In this document: positions 1-13,703 of the stretch, in pieces
How the letters are laid out: every line of letters starts with the position of its first letter
How positions within the stretch are numbered: position 1 is the first letter of the stretch
Source: Mesorhizobium sp.
Lineage (GTDB): Bacteria > Pseudomonadota > Alphaproteobacteria > Rhizobiales > Rhizobiaceae
Assembly: GCF_024710845.1 (NCBI RefSeq)
Contig: NZ_JANJTZ010000052.1
Span: 1 to 64,000, forward strand
Reading direction: 5' to 3'
Length of the DNA stretch: 64,000 bases
Program-made: the position numbers and the translations under genes
Notes under the pieces: generated by a model
The model's database searches: none
Seen by the model: the letters and a program-made list of their open reading frames with translations, nothing else
What the model was told of the DNA's origin: nothing

Positions 1-756
1 CTCGAGCCGTGCGCGGGTGACGCCGAAGACGCGGTTGTACTCGCGCAGCGAGGGGATGTAGCCGGCCTGCATGCGCTCGAGCTGCAGTCGCAGCACGTTG
101 AGCGCGTCGGCCCACTCGATGGCCTGCTCGATGCGGCTGAACACCTGCACGCCCATCTCGCCGATGGCGTTGGGCAGCAAGGAGCGCGGGCCGCAGACGG
201 CCACGTCGGCGCCCAAGGCCTTGAGGCCCCAGATGTTGCTGCGGGCGACGCGCGAGTGCAGCACGTCGCCGCAGATGCAGATGCGCTTGCCCTCGAGCGT
301 GCCGAAGCGCTGGCGCAGCGTGAGCAGGTCGAGCAAGCCCTGCGTGGGATGCTCGTGCGTGCCGTCGCCGGCGTTGATGACGTTGCTCTCGATGCGCTCC
401 GCGAGGAAGCGTGCCGCACCCGACGACGCGTGGCGGATGACGACCATGTCGATCCGCATCGCCTCGAGGTTGCGCGCGGTGTCGACGAGGGTCTCGCCCT
501 TCGACACGCTCGAGCCCGAGGCGGCGACGTTCACGGTGTCGGCACTCATGCGCTTCTCGGCGAACTCGAACGAGATGCGCGTGCGGGTGGAGGCCTCAAA
601 AAAGAGGTTCACGACCGTCATGCCGCGGAGGGTCGGAACCTTCTTGATGGCTCGCTCGGAGACCTCGCGGAGAGGCTCGGCGACGTCGAGGATTGTGGTG
701 ATCTGCTCGCGGCTGAGGCCGGCGAGCCCGACGAGGTCCTTGCCGAGGAGGCTCAC
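1..756 (-). CDS. pyrB: Aspartate carbamoyltransferase catalytic subunit, 3' end cut by window edge
   Basis: Catalyses carbamoyl phosphate plus aspartate to carbamoyl-aspartate in cytosolic de novo pyrimidine synthesis. The first 252 residues are visible. The carbamoyl-phosphate loop STRTR sits at residues 56-60 and the HPTQ motif at 136-139, followed by the start of the aspartate domain (CGDVLHSR near 160). The GTG start overlaps the pyrR stop in a GTGA tetranucleotide, so the two genes are translationally coupled. The reading frame is open to base 1, so the C-terminus lies outside the window. A pyrR-pyrB pair is not expected in Rhizobiales and fits the foreign origin proposed for the first 4.7 kb. 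Confidence 0.93.
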   Translation of the reverse strand, partial: MSLLGKDLVGLAGLSREQITTILDVAEPLREVSERAIKKVPTLRGMTVVNLFFEASTRTRISFEFAEKRMSADTVNVAASGSSVSKGETLVDTARNLEAMRIDMVVIRHASSGAARFLAERIESNVINAGDGTHEHPTQGLLDLLTLRQRFGTLEGKRICICGDVLHSRVARSNIWGLKALGADVAVCGPRSLLPNAIGEMGVQVFSRIEQAIEWADALNVLRLQLERMQAGYIPSLREYNRVFGVTRARLE

Positions 757-1298
757 GTGCCTCCCCCGACCATCGTGACCTCGTCCTTGCCGTCGAGCTC
801 GGGGACGAAGACGTCGACGCGACCGCCGGGCGGCACCGTGACGGTCTGGCCGACGACGTCGGCGTGGATGGGCAGCTCACGGCCGCCGCGGTCGACCAGC
901 ACCGCGAGCATGATGCGCGAGGGGCGGCCGAAATCGGCGAGCTCATCCAGTGCGGCGCGGATCGTGCGCCCCGTGAAGAGCACGTCGTCGACGATGACCA
1001 CGACCTGGCCGTCGATGGCCTTCGGGAGGTGCGTCTGGCCGACGACGGGCCGCGGACCGACGGTCTGCAGGTCGTCGCGATAGAGCGTGATGTCGAGGGC
1101 GCCGAGCGGGATGTCCGCGCCCTCGCGCTCCTGGATGACGGCGGCGATGCGCTGGGCAATCTGCACGCCGCGGCGCTGGATACCGACGAGGATGAGGCGT
1201 TCGGTGCCGTCGTTGCGCTCGAGGATCTCGTCGGCCATACGCGAGATCGTCCGCGCGACGGCGCGCGCATTCAACAGCGTGACGGGGGCGGATGGCAT
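753..1298 (-). CDS. pyrR: Bifunctional pyr operon regulator / uracil phosphoribosyltransferase PyrR
   Basis: This 181-residue protein has the type I phosphoribosyltransferase fold, with the PRPP loop VIVDDVLFTGRT at about residues 101-112 and the PyrR-typical segments RRGVQIAQRI and ALDITLYRDD upstream. In characterised families PyrR binds pyr mRNA and attenuates transcription in response to UMP, and some members also make UMP from uracil. It overlaps pyrB by 4 nt. No PyrR-binding attenuator was recognised upstream, so regulation here is inferred from the family only. The gene is typical of Firmicutes, Actinobacteria and Gemmatimonadota, not of alphaproteobacteria. Confidence 0.93.
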   Translation of the reverse strand: MPSAPVTLLNARAVARTISRMADEILERNDGTERLILVGIQRRGVQIAQRIAAVIQEREGADIPLGALDITLYRDDLQTVGPRPVVGQTHLPKAIDGQVVVIVDDVLFTGRTIRAALDELADFGRPSRIMLAVLVDRGGRELPIHADVVGQTVTVPPGGRVDVFVPELDGKDEVTMVGGGT

Positions 1299-1378
1299 CG
1301 CCCCGAAATATGCGCTGATGCGCGCAGTGGCGGGAGCCGCGGGGATGCGGCAGCGCGCCCGGTGGCGCCGAGGGTTGC

Positions 1379-1564
1379 TTACGCCGCTTGGTTGCGGCTC
1401 GACCGGTCGGCGCGCGGCGCGGGACGGCGCGCGAGGTACACCTTCTCGCGGCCGGGGCCGAGGGCTTCGCGGTCCACTGGACGGGAGATCGTCCCGATCA
1501 AGTGGCCGTCGGCGTCGTAGACGTCGATACGGGAGTCGGAAATGCGGGCCATGGGTTTGGTCAT
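1379..1564 (-). CDS. Small conserved hypothetical protein (61 aa)
   Basis: No function is recognised. The start at 1564 was chosen over an in-frame ATG 99 nt upstream because a good GGAGG Shine-Dalgarno lies 6 nt before it. The protein is charged, with a central DADGHLIGTISRPVD segment resembling a short beta-hairpin and an Arg-rich tail. There is no signal peptide or membrane segment. It lies between pyrR and two serine tRNA genes on the same strand. A longer 94-residue reading is possible but less likely. Confidence 0.5.
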   Translation of the reverse strand: MTKPMARISDSRIDVYDADGHLIGTISRPVDREALGPGREKVYLARRPAPRADRSSRNQAA

Positions 1565-1665
1565 TGGGGTCCTCCGGTGTTCACTCCAGTAGACACTGGG
1601 TGCCCCCAAAAGGTTTGCGCGGCCGTTCTCGGAATGAGGACGGCCGCGCAACAGGTCGGTCACGA

Positions 1666-1753
1666 CGGACAGGGCGGGATTCGAACCCGCGATACGCTAT
1701 TAACGTATACACGCTTTCCAGGCGTGCGCCTTAAACCACTCGGCCACCTGTCC
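1666..1753 (-). tRNA. tRNA-Ser (anticodon GGA)
   Basis: The minus strand folds as a class II tRNA: a 7-bp acceptor stem GGACAGG/CCTGTCC, an anticodon loop CTGGAAA giving anticodon GGA, a long variable arm (TATACG...CGTATC), and a T arm with GGTTCGAATCC. The discriminator base is G and CCA is not encoded. It reads UCC/UCU codons. Confidence 0.95.
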
Positions 1754-1830
1754 CGGGCGGGCGCGCGGGAAGCCCCGCAGCCCCCTGCAAACGACGACGC
1801 GCCGGGGTCGCCAGCGCGTCGGGTGGAACA

Positions 1831-1917
1831 CGGACAGGGAGAGATTCGAACTCTCGATACCGTTGCCGGTATGCCGGTTTTCGAGACCGGTGCCTTCAGC
1901 CACTCGGCCACCTGTCC
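1831..1917 (-). tRNA. tRNA-Ser (anticodon CGA)
   Basis: A second class II serine tRNA on the same strand as the GGA isoacceptor, 77 nt upstream of it. It has the same GGACAGG acceptor stem, anticodon stem CCGGT/ACCGG with loop CTCGAAA (anticodon CGA), a long variable arm and GTTCGAATC in the T loop. It reads UCG. CCA is not encoded. Confidence 0.95.
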
Positions 1918-1996
1918 AACAGACCGCGAAAGTTAGCGGGGCTCACGGCGGGGTTCAACGGGGGCGCGGAAACAAGTTGTCGGTCTCGAGCGCTCA

Positions 1997-6711
<4,715 letters not shown>

Positions 6712-6799
6712 ATGTGTCTCCTTCCCTCACCGGCCCTTCGAGAGGCGCCGGATCGGCCTGATGACGACCCCCCATGTGCGGCAGGCTCTGTTGGGCTGG

Positions 6800-6828
6800 A
6801 TATGGGTATGCCCTTTCGACCTCTCAAG
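6800..6828 (-). promoter_or_regulatory. Candidate RpoH (sigma-32) promoter of clpB
   Basis: Reading the minus strand, CTTGAG at 6828-6823 is followed after 16 nt by CCCATAT ending at 6800. This resembles the alphaproteobacterial heat-shock consensus CTTG-N17/18-CYTATNT. It sits about 90 nt before the clpB start codon, as expected for a heat-shock chaperone gene. The match was made by eye. Confidence 0.5.
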
Positions 6829-6848
6829 ACGCCTTGACCAAGGTCAAA

Positions 6849-6884
6849 CAAAAACCGGCGGGAAGGGTTTCCCCTGCCCGCCGG
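6849..6884 (-). terminator. Rho-independent terminator after the DUF4167 gene
   Basis: On the minus strand, an 8-bp perfect stem CCGGCGGG/CCCGCCGG with a 14-nt loop is followed directly by a T-run (GTTTTTGTTT). It lies 41 nt beyond the DUF4167 stop codon and separates that gene from clpB. Confidence 0.8.
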
Positions 6885-6924
6885 CGGATATCTGGTCGGT
6901 GCGGATGCCCCGGTCGCGATGCGA

Positions 6925-7590
6925 TCAGGCAGCCTCGTCGGACGGCTCGGGCGCCATCTCCGGTTCCGCTGCCGCGGCTTCGCCCTCGGGCGCCGAGGAG
7001 CCATCCTCCGCGCCACCCTCGCGGTTGGCGAAATCGCCGCCGCGCCCCCGCGGGCGTGGGCGGCGCGGACGGCGCGGCGCGCCTTCCTCGCCTTCGCCAC
7101 CGGTCACCTGGGGGCGAACCTCGCGCGGCTGTTCCTCGCCGGACGCTTCCGGATTGAGCGCGACCTCGGCGGGAATGCCGCTGATCTCGGGCTGCGGGCC
7201 GGTGCCGTCGTTGACCTGCGGCTGAGGCTCGAAGGACTGCTGCGGGGCCGGGTTGTCCTGATCCTCGTCGTCGTCCTGGTCGTCGCGCGAATCACGGTTG
7301 AACTGCTGCGGTTGCTGGGCCTGCGCGGCCGCGATGATGCGGTTGTAATGCTCGGCGTGCTGCAGATAGTTCTCGTTCATGACGCGATCGCCGGAACTAT
7401 GAGCGTCGCGGGCGAGCTGCATGTATTTTTCGGCGATCTGCTGCGCGGAGCCGCGGATTTTCACATCCGGGCCGTTCGATTCGTAGCTGCGCGTGAGCGG
7501 GTTCGGCCCCTTGCGGTTCTGGTTCTGGTTCTGGTTATTATTATTGTTGTTACGGCCGCGCATGCGCCTGTTCTGCTGTTGTGGCCTCAT
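6925..7590 (-). CDS. DUF4167 domain-containing protein
   Basis: This 221-residue alphaproteobacterial protein has an Asn/Gln/Arg-rich N-terminus (residues 1-30, with NNNNNN and QNQNQN runs), then the conserved DUF4167 core (RSYESNGPDVKIRGSAQQIAEKYMQLARDA, with the EHYNRI segment, about 34-90), then a long acidic, Pro/Arg-rich disordered tail with an RRPRRPRPRGRG patch. The biochemical function is unknown. The basic patches could contact RNA, but that is inference. Its place between prmC and clpB is the usual Rhizobiales order. It ends at a strong terminator. Confidence 0.88.
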   Translation of the reverse strand: MRPQQQNRRMRGRNNNNNNQNQNQNRKGPNPLTRSYESNGPDVKIRGSAQQIAEKYMQLARDAHSSGDRVMNENYLQHAEHYNRIIAAAQAQQPQQFNRDSRDDQDDDEDQDNPAPQQSFEPQPQVNDGTGPQPEISGIPAEVALNPEASGEEQPREVRPQVTGGEGEEGAPRRPRRPRPRGRGGDFANREGGAEDGSSAPEGEAAAAEPEMAPEPSDEAA

Positions 7591-7876
7591 TCGACACTCT
7601 TGCTGGAAAGGTTGCGAGAAGCGACGCGCCGGATTGGGAGATGTCCGCTCTGCCGCCGTGATTGCGACGGTCGGGCGCCTCGTTGCGGCGCCGCCGTCAT
7701 CCGTTCTGTTTCCGGTTCATAGCCTGCCCGGACGTTCCCCATGCGACGCCCCAAGCATCGCTCACGCAAGAAGGCAGTTTGTTTTCAACGGGGACCGAAT
7801 CGACAACGGCACTGCCTGCTACGTCTTGTCCGGTGATTGGAACGTAGCGACATTCCTTTGGGATGCCAAGCTTTTT

Positions 7877-8749
7877 TTAAACGCCGCGTTGTCGCACGAA
7901 GCAAAGGGCCCGGGCGTGACCGCCGAGATCGCGGCGGGTGTCGGCATGCCGCAAGCCCTGCCGCAGGAATATGTCGGCGACATCTTCCTCCTGCCCTGCC
8001 CCGATCTCGACTATGATCGCGCCGTCGGGCGCGAGATGGGCGGCGCCGTCGCGCGCGATAATCCCGTAGGGATCGAGTCCATCCGCTCCGCCATCCAGCG
8101 CCCGCAACGGATCGAAGCCGCGCACCTCGCGCGAAAGGGTGCCGATTTCGGCTGACGGGATATAGGGCGGGTTCGAGACGATCAGATCGAATGGTCCCTC
8201 GACCGCCGCAAACCAGTCGGACATGACGAAGGCGATCCGCCCCGACAGGCCCAGCGCTTCGGCATTGGTCTTCGCGGTCTCGAGAGCACCAGGGGCGATG
8301 TCGGTCGCAACCGCGATCGCGCGCGGCTCGGCCGACAGAAGCGCAAGCGCGATGGCGCCCGTGCCGGTGCCGAGGTCGAGGATGCGGCAGGCGCCGCGCG
8401 CATCGCAGACGCCGCGCGCGAAGGGCAGCGCCAGTTCCACAAGCGCCTCGGTGTCCGGGCGCGGTTCGAGCGTGTCGGGTGAGAGCGCGAGGCGAAGGCC
8501 ATAGAATTCACGTGCGCCGAGGATGCGATGCACCGGCTCGCCCGCGGCGCGGCGCGCCAGTGCAGCGGCTACCTCTTCAGCGGTATTCGCCGGGACAGCC
8601 ATGTCCGGCCGCGCCAGAAGGTCGGTGCGGGTCGTGCCGGTGAGGTCCTCGACGAGGACCCGCGCGTCGAGCGCGGCCTCGGCGATGCCAGCTTCCGTCA
8701 GGCGCGTGCGGGCGATGCGGTGGAGATCGGAGAGGGTGGTCATGGACAT
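7877..8749 (-). CDS. prmC: Peptide chain release factor N5-glutamine methyltransferase
   Basis: Methylates the Gln of the GGQ motif of release factors RF1 and RF2, raising termination efficiency. The 290-residue protein has an N-terminal helical domain (1-90), SAM motif I DLGTGTG at 125-131 and the NPPY catalytic motif at 193-196 that binds the glutamine side chain. It lies directly downstream of prfA, which encodes its substrate, in the same orientation with a 43-nt gap. A second in-frame ATG two codons into the gene is an alternative start. Confidence 0.95.
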   Translation of the reverse strand: MSMTTLSDLHRIARTRLTEAGIAEAALDARVLVEDLTGTTRTDLLARPDMAVPANTAEEVAAALARRAAGEPVHRILGAREFYGLRLALSPDTLEPRPDTEALVELALPFARGVCDARGACRILDLGTGTGAIALALLSAEPRAIAVATDIAPGALETAKTNAEALGLSGRIAFVMSDWFAAVEGPFDLIVSNPPYIPSAEIGTLSREVRGFDPLRALDGGADGLDPYGIIARDGAAHLAPDGAIIVEIGAGQEEDVADIFLRQGLRHADTRRDLGGHARALCFVRQRGV

Positions 8750-8792
8750 CCCCGCCAGGCGGCCCGCCGTTCAGACCATGGCAGTGCCGCCC

Positions 8793-9869
8793 TCAATTCG
8801 TCCCGAACTCCGCCAGCAGCTTCGACTGATGATCCGCCGTGAGCGCGTCGATGACTTCGTCGAGGTCGCCTTCCGTGACCCGGTCGAGCTTGTAGAGCGT
8901 CAGGTTGATGCGATGGTCGGTCAGGCGCCCTTGCGGGAAATTGTAGGTGCGGATGCGCTCGGAGCGGTCGCCTGAGCCGACCTGCGCCTTGCGAGATTCC
9001 GACCGATCCGAATCCGCCTTGCTGCGCTGGAGGTCGTAGAGCTTGGCGCGCAATATCTGGAACGCCTTGGCGCGGTTCTGATGCTGCGAGCGACCCGATT
9101 GCAGCAAGACGATTCCGCTCGGGATATGTGTTATGCGCACCGAGGAATCGGTGGTGTTTGCGTGCTGGCCGCCGGCGCTTGATGCGCGCAGAGTTTCCAG
9201 CCGAACGTCTTCCGGCCTGATTTCGACGTCGACCTCTTCCGCCTCCGGCAGCACCGCGACGGTTGCGGCCGATGTATGAATGCGTCCCTGCGTTTCGGTG
9301 TCGGGTACCCGCTGCACGCGGTGCACGCCCGATTCGAACTTGAGCGCCGCGAACACGCCGCGGCCGGAGATCGAGGCGATGATTTCCTTATAGCCGCCCT
9401 TTTCGCCTTCGCTGGCCGAGACCACCTCGATCTTCCAGCCTTTGGATGCGGCATAGCGCTCGTACATGCGGAACAGGTCGCCGGCGAAGAGCGCCGCCTC
9501 GTCGCCGCCGGTGCCGGCGCGGATTTCGATGATGGCGTTGCGCTCGTCGGCAAGGTCGCGCGGCAAAAGCAGAATCTGGATCGACTTCTGCAGGGCTTCG
9601 ATCCGCTCGGCGACCTCGTCGAGTTCGGCCTCGGCGAGATCGCGCATCTCCCTGTCGGTGCCTGCATCGGCGAGCATCGCCTCGATGCCGGCCTTCTCGG
9701 CCTCGGCCTTGCGCAGGTCGCGCACCTTGCCGGCCATGTCCTGGATCTCGGCGTATTCCGAGGCGAGCTTGACATAGGCGTCGGGGTCGACGCCGGACGC
9801 CATCTGGGCTTCCAGCATCTCGTAGCGCTTGACGACCTGGTCGAGGCGATCGTTGGGGAGTGCGGTCAT
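8793..9869 (-). CDS. prfA: Peptide chain release factor 1
   Basis: Recognises UAA and UAG in the ribosomal A site and triggers peptidyl-tRNA hydrolysis. The 358-residue length is normal for RF1. The codon-reading tripeptide is PDT at 189-191 (a PxT variant of RF1), and the catalytic GGQ is at 233-235 in [13 protein letters not shown]. It is followed by prmC and preceded after 7 nt by ptsP, so the three genes plus lysC probably form one transcription unit. Confidence 0.96.
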   Translation of the reverse strand: MTALPNDRLDQVVKRYEMLEAQMASGVDPDAYVKLASEYAEIQDMAGKVRDLRKAEAEKAGIEAMLADAGTDREMRDLAEAELDEVAERIEALQKSIQILLLPRDLADERNAIIEIRAGTGGDEAALFAGDLFRMYERYAASKGWKIEVVSASEGEKGGYKEIIASISGRGVFAALKFESGVHRVQRVPDTETQGRIHTSAATVAVLPEAEEVDVEIRPEDVRLETLRASSAGGQHANTTDSSVRITHIPSGIVLLQSGRSQHQNRAKAFQILRAKLYDLQRSKADSDRSESRKAQVGSGDRSERIRTYNFPQGRLTDHRINLTLYKLDRVTEGDLDEVIDALTADHQSKLLAEFGTN

Positions 9870-9876
9870 GGCCTAC

Positions 9877-12147
9877 TCAAAGCGGGATGCCGTTTTCCGC
9901 GGCGAAGGCCTGCAGGTCGCGGCGAAGGTTGCGGAAGGCGCCCCCGGCGGCGAGTGCGGGCTCGAGCATGTCCTCGAGGCGGCCGACCTGGAGTTCGGTG
10001 AGCATCGCCTTCACCGGGCCGATCGCGGCGGGAGACATGGAGATCGAGCGGTAGCCGAGGCCGATCAACGTCATCGCCGAGATCGGCCGCCCGGCAAGTT
10101 CGCCGCACAGCGTCACCGGCGTGTTAGCGCGCGCTCCGGCATCCGCAATCTGCTTCAAGACGCGCAGGAACGGCACCGACAGCGGGTCGAACCGGTCGGA
10201 CAGGAGCGCATTGCCACGGTCGGTGGCCATGACGAACTGGAACAGGTCGTTCGAGCCGACCGAGACGAAGTCGACCGCCTCCATCAGTTCGTCGAGCTGC
10301 CACAACAGCGCCGGCACCTCGACCATCGCGCCCATCTTCAGCGTCGTAGGAAGCAGATAGGCGTGGCGCGATAGATGCCGCACCTCGCGGTCGATGATCT
10401 CACGCGCCTGTGAAATCTCGTCGAGTTGCGTCACCATCGGCAGCATGATGCGCAGCTCGCCACCGCCAGCCGCCCTGAGCAGCGCCCGAACCTGCGTGCG
10501 CAGCAGGCCCGGACGGTCGAGTGTCAGCCGGATGGCTCGCCAGCCGAGCGCCGGGTTCTCCTCCTGCGCCGCGCCGCGGAAATAGGGCAGCACCTTGTCG
10601 CCGCCGATGTCGATGGTGCGGAACGTGACCGGCTTGCCCTTTGCCGCGTCGATCACCTCGCGATAGAGCCGTTCCTGAGCCTCGGCGCGCGGGAAGGTGG
10701 CGGCGACCATGAACTGCAGTTCGGTGCGGAACAGGCCGATGCCGGCCGCACCGGCCTCGGCGAGCTGCGGCAGGTCGACCGCAAGGCCGGCATTCATCAT
10801 CAGGTCGACATGCACGCCGTCCTTCGACACCGACGGCTTGTCGCGCAGCTCGCGGTAGAGTTCCTGCCGGCGGGCGCGGAAGCGCACCTTCTCGGCATAG
10901 GCCGCCTCGACGTCGGGCTGCGGCCTGAGCTGCACCGTGCCGTCCTCGCCGTCGACGATGATGGCATCGCCGTTTTCCGACATCGACACCACGCCCTTGA
11001 GCTGGCCGGCAACCGGGATGCCCATGGCGCGCGCGACGATCACGACGTGGCTGGTGACGGAGCCCTCTTCCAGCACCAGGCCGCGCAGCTTCTCGCGCGG
11101 ATAGTCGAGCAGTTCCGCCGCGCCCATCTGGCGGGCGACGATGATGGCGTCCTTCGGCAGACTGGCGGCGACCATCTCCGGTCCCCGCCCCATCAACTGC
11201 CGCAGCAGGCGGTTGGCGAGATCGTCGAAATCGCTCATCCGCTCGCGCAGGTAGGGATCGGTCATGTGCGTCATGCGCGCCCGCATGTCGCTCTGTACCT
11301 TCTCGACCGCGGCCTCGGACGAGAGCCCGTTGCGGATCGCCTCCTCCAGCCGCCGGACCCAGCCCCGGTCGTGCGCGAACATGCGGTAGGCTTCAAGCAC
11401 GGCGCGGTGCTCGCCCTCGAAGGCGACCTCGCGGCGGGACATCATGTCGTCGATCGAGAGCCTCAGCGACCCCAGCGCCTCGTCGAGGCGCCTCAGCTCG
11501 TCTTCGATGTCCTCGTTGAACAGGTTGGTTACGACGATTCGCGGCTCGTGCAGCACGACGTGGCCAAGACCGACGCCTTCGTTGAAGGCCAACCCCTTGA
11601 AGCTCGCCGGCCGGGTGAGATCGAGTTCCATGCCAGGCCGGATCAGCCGCGCGAGATCACCGGCGGCGATCATCTCGGCGATCACCATGGCGATCGTCTC
11701 GAGTGCCTCGACCTCGTCGTCGCGATAGGTGCGCTTGGTCTTGTTCTGAACGACGAGGACGCCGAGCGTGCGGCCGGCGCGCAGCACGGGCACGCCAAGG
11801 AAGGAGTTGTAGATCTCCTCGCCCGTCTCCGGCAGGTAGGCGAATGCGGGGTGATTCTGTGCGTCGGACAGGTTGAGCGCCCGGGCGCTGGCGGCGATCG
11901 TGCCGACGAGACCCTGGCCGAGGCGCAGCTGCGCCAGGTGGACCGACCCCGGATTGAGGCCTTCGGTGGCGTAGAGTTCGAGCACCGAATCGGCCCTCAG
12001 CACATAGAGCGAGCAGACTTCCGCGACCATGTTCTTGGCGATCTCGCGCACGATGCGGTCGAGGCGCACCTGGGGATCGAGCGCCTCCGCCATGAGTTCG
12101 CGGAGCCGTCTCAGAAGTGCGCGCGGACCGGGCACGTGATCGGGCAT
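9877..12147 (-). CDS. ptsP: Phosphoenolpyruvate-protein phosphotransferase of the nitrogen PTS (EI-Ntr)
   Basis: Transfers phosphate from PEP to NPr in the regulatory PTS-Ntr, which tunes nitrogen, potassium and carbon-store control. Of 756 residues, about 20-165 form a GAF sensor domain (EICSLYVLRAD-like start, then QGLVGTIAASA). Next come the PEP-utiliser N-terminal domain, the phosphohistidine domain (EGSVTSHVVIVARAMGIP, with the active His in TSH), and the TIM-barrel PEP-binding domain (FRTELQFM, FRTIDIGGDK, SVGSNDLFQF, CGELAGRP). The start at 12147 (MPDHVPGP) was preferred to an 18-codon upstream alternative because it fits the family N-terminus. Confidence 0.93.
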   Translation of the reverse strand: MPDHVPGPRALLRRLRELMAEALDPQVRLDRIVREIAKNMVAEVCSLYVLRADSVLELYATEGLNPGSVHLAQLRLGQGLVGTIAASARALNLSDAQNHPAFAYLPETGEEIYNSFLGVPVLRAGRTLGVLVVQNKTKRTYRDDEVEALETIAMVIAEMIAAGDLARLIRPGMELDLTRPASFKGLAFNEGVGLGHVVLHEPRIVVTNLFNEDIEDELRRLDEALGSLRLSIDDMMSRREVAFEGEHRAVLEAYRMFAHDRGWVRRLEEAIRNGLSSEAAVEKVQSDMRARMTHMTDPYLRERMSDFDDLANRLLRQLMGRGPEMVAASLPKDAIIVARQMGAAELLDYPREKLRGLVLEEGSVTSHVVIVARAMGIPVAGQLKGVVSMSENGDAIIVDGEDGTVQLRPQPDVEAAYAEKVRFRARRQELYRELRDKPSVSKDGVHVDLMMNAGLAVDLPQLAEAGAAGIGLFRTELQFMVAATFPRAEAQERLYREVIDAAKGKPVTFRTIDIGGDKVLPYFRGAAQEENPALGWRAIRLTLDRPGLLRTQVRALLRAAGGGELRIMLPMVTQLDEISQAREIIDREVRHLSRHAYLLPTTLKMGAMVEVPALLWQLDELMEAVDFVSVGSNDLFQFVMATDRGNALLSDRFDPLSVPFLRVLKQIADAGARANTPVTLCGELAGRPISAMTLIGLGYRSISMSPAAIGPVKAMLTELQVGRLEDMLEPALAAGGAFRNLRRDLQAFAAENGIPL

Positions 12148-12222
12148 GTCAAAGCTCCAACGGGCAATCGCGCCGGGCGCCTCCCGCGCCGACGCGACCA
12201 TTCCCGTATCGATGATTCCAGA

Positions 12223-13497
12223 CTACTGCTTATCCAGACCGTAGACGGAATGCAAAGTGCGAACCGCCAGCTCGGTATAGGGTCCGTCGATCAGGATGGA
12301 GATCTTGATTTCGGACGTGGTGATGGCGCGGATATTGATGCCCTTGTCGGCCAATGCCTTGAAGGCGGTGGCGGCGACGCCGGCATGGCTGCGCATGCCG
12401 ATGCCGATGACCGAGACCTTGGACATGCCGTCGTCGTGCTGGACCACGTCGAAGCCGACCGTCTCGCGCACCTTGTCGAGGATGGCCAGCGCCTTGGCGA
12501 CGTCGCCCTGCGGCACGGTGAAGGTCATGTCGGTGCGCGAACCGTCCTCGGAAATGTTCTGGACGATCATGTCGACATTGATCCCGCCCTCGGCGAGCGG
12601 CAGGAAGATGCCGGCGGCGACGCCCGGGCGGTCGGCGACGCGGCGAAGCGAAATCTGCGCCTCGTCCTTGGCATAGGCGATACCGGTGACGACCTGCTGT
12701 TCCACGATTTCATCCTCGTCGCAAATGAGCGTTCCGGGCGGGTTGAGAAGATCCCCCATCCCCGGCGCATCCGGGTCTTCAAAGGAGGAGCGCACGAAGG
12801 TGCGCACCTTGTGCACCATGGCGAGTTCGACCGAGCGCACCTGCAGCACCTTGGCGCCGAGCGAGGCCATCTCCAGCATCTCCTCGAAGGAGATCTTGGC
12901 GAGCCGGCGCGCCTTCGGCTCGATGCGCGGGTCGGTGGTGTAGACGCCGTCGACGTCGGTGTAGATGTCGCAGCGGTCGGCCTTGACGGCGGCGGCGACG
13001 GCGACGGCGCTGGTGTCGGAGCCGCCACGGCCGAGCGTGGCGATGCGTCCGTCCGGCGCGATGCCCTGGAAGCCGGCGATGACGGCGACCTGGCCCTCGC
13101 CGAATCGCTTGACCAGGAAGGAACCGTCGATTTCGGTGATCCGCGCCGCGCCATGCGCGGTGTCGGTCTTGATCGGGATCTGCCAGCCGAGCCAGGAGCG
13201 CGCATGCACGCCCATCGACTGCAGCGCGATGGCGAGGAGCCCCGCCGTCACCTGCTCGCCCGAGGCGACGACGGCATCGTATTCGCGCGCGTCGTAAAAC
13301 GGGGCGTTCGAGCCCGCCACCTTGGGCATGTTCTGGACCCAGCCGACGAGCTCGTTGGTCTTGCCCGACATCGCCGAGACGACGACCGCGACCTCGTGGC
13401 CCGCGTCGACCTCGCGTTTGACGTGCCGCGCCACATTGTGGATGCGGTCGAGGTCGGCGACGGAGGTTCCGCCGAACTTCATCACGATGCGCGCCAT
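12223..13497 (-). CDS. lysC: Aspartate kinase
   Basis: Phosphorylates aspartate as the first step to lysine, threonine, methionine and diaminopimelate. The 424-residue monofunctional form begins with the KFGGTSV nucleotide-binding motif (residues 7-13). It has the catalytic GRGGSDTSAVAVAAA segment and ends with two ACT domains (from about 265) that usually mediate feedback inhibition by lysine or threonine. It is the first gene of the leftward lysC-ptsP-prfA-prmC chain that is common in Rhizobiales. Confidence 0.95.
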   Translation of the reverse strand: MARIVMKFGGTSVADLDRIHNVARHVKREVDAGHEVAVVVSAMSGKTNELVGWVQNMPKVAGSNAPFYDAREYDAVVASGEQVTAGLLAIALQSMGVHARSWLGWQIPIKTDTAHGAARITEIDGSFLVKRFGEGQVAVIAGFQGIAPDGRIATLGRGGSDTSAVAVAAAVKADRCDIYTDVDGVYTTDPRIEPKARRLAKISFEEMLEMASLGAKVLQVRSVELAMVHKVRTFVRSSFEDPDAPGMGDLLNPPGTLICDEDEIVEQQVVTGIAYAKDEAQISLRRVADRPGVAAGIFLPLAEGGINVDMIVQNISEDGSRTDMTFTVPQGDVAKALAILDKVRETVGFDVVQHDDGMSKVSVIGIGMRSHAGVAATAFKALADKGINIRAITTSEIKISILIDGPYTELAVRTLHSVYGLDKQ

Positions 13498-13703
13498 TGC
13501 GGTCGAAAGGTCCTGATGCGGGCCGCGCTGCCGGATGATCGCGCGACTGTCTGTGGTTGGGGCGCCGCATTCCTCCCCGGACGGCGGCGCGCGGCTTCCT
13601 TATCCAAATCGCCCCCGATCCGCAAGGCGACCGGAAGGACTGCATCTGGCGCGGTTTCGCCCGACGATGCTAGGATTTGCATTCGATTGTGCGAGACATC
13701 TCT

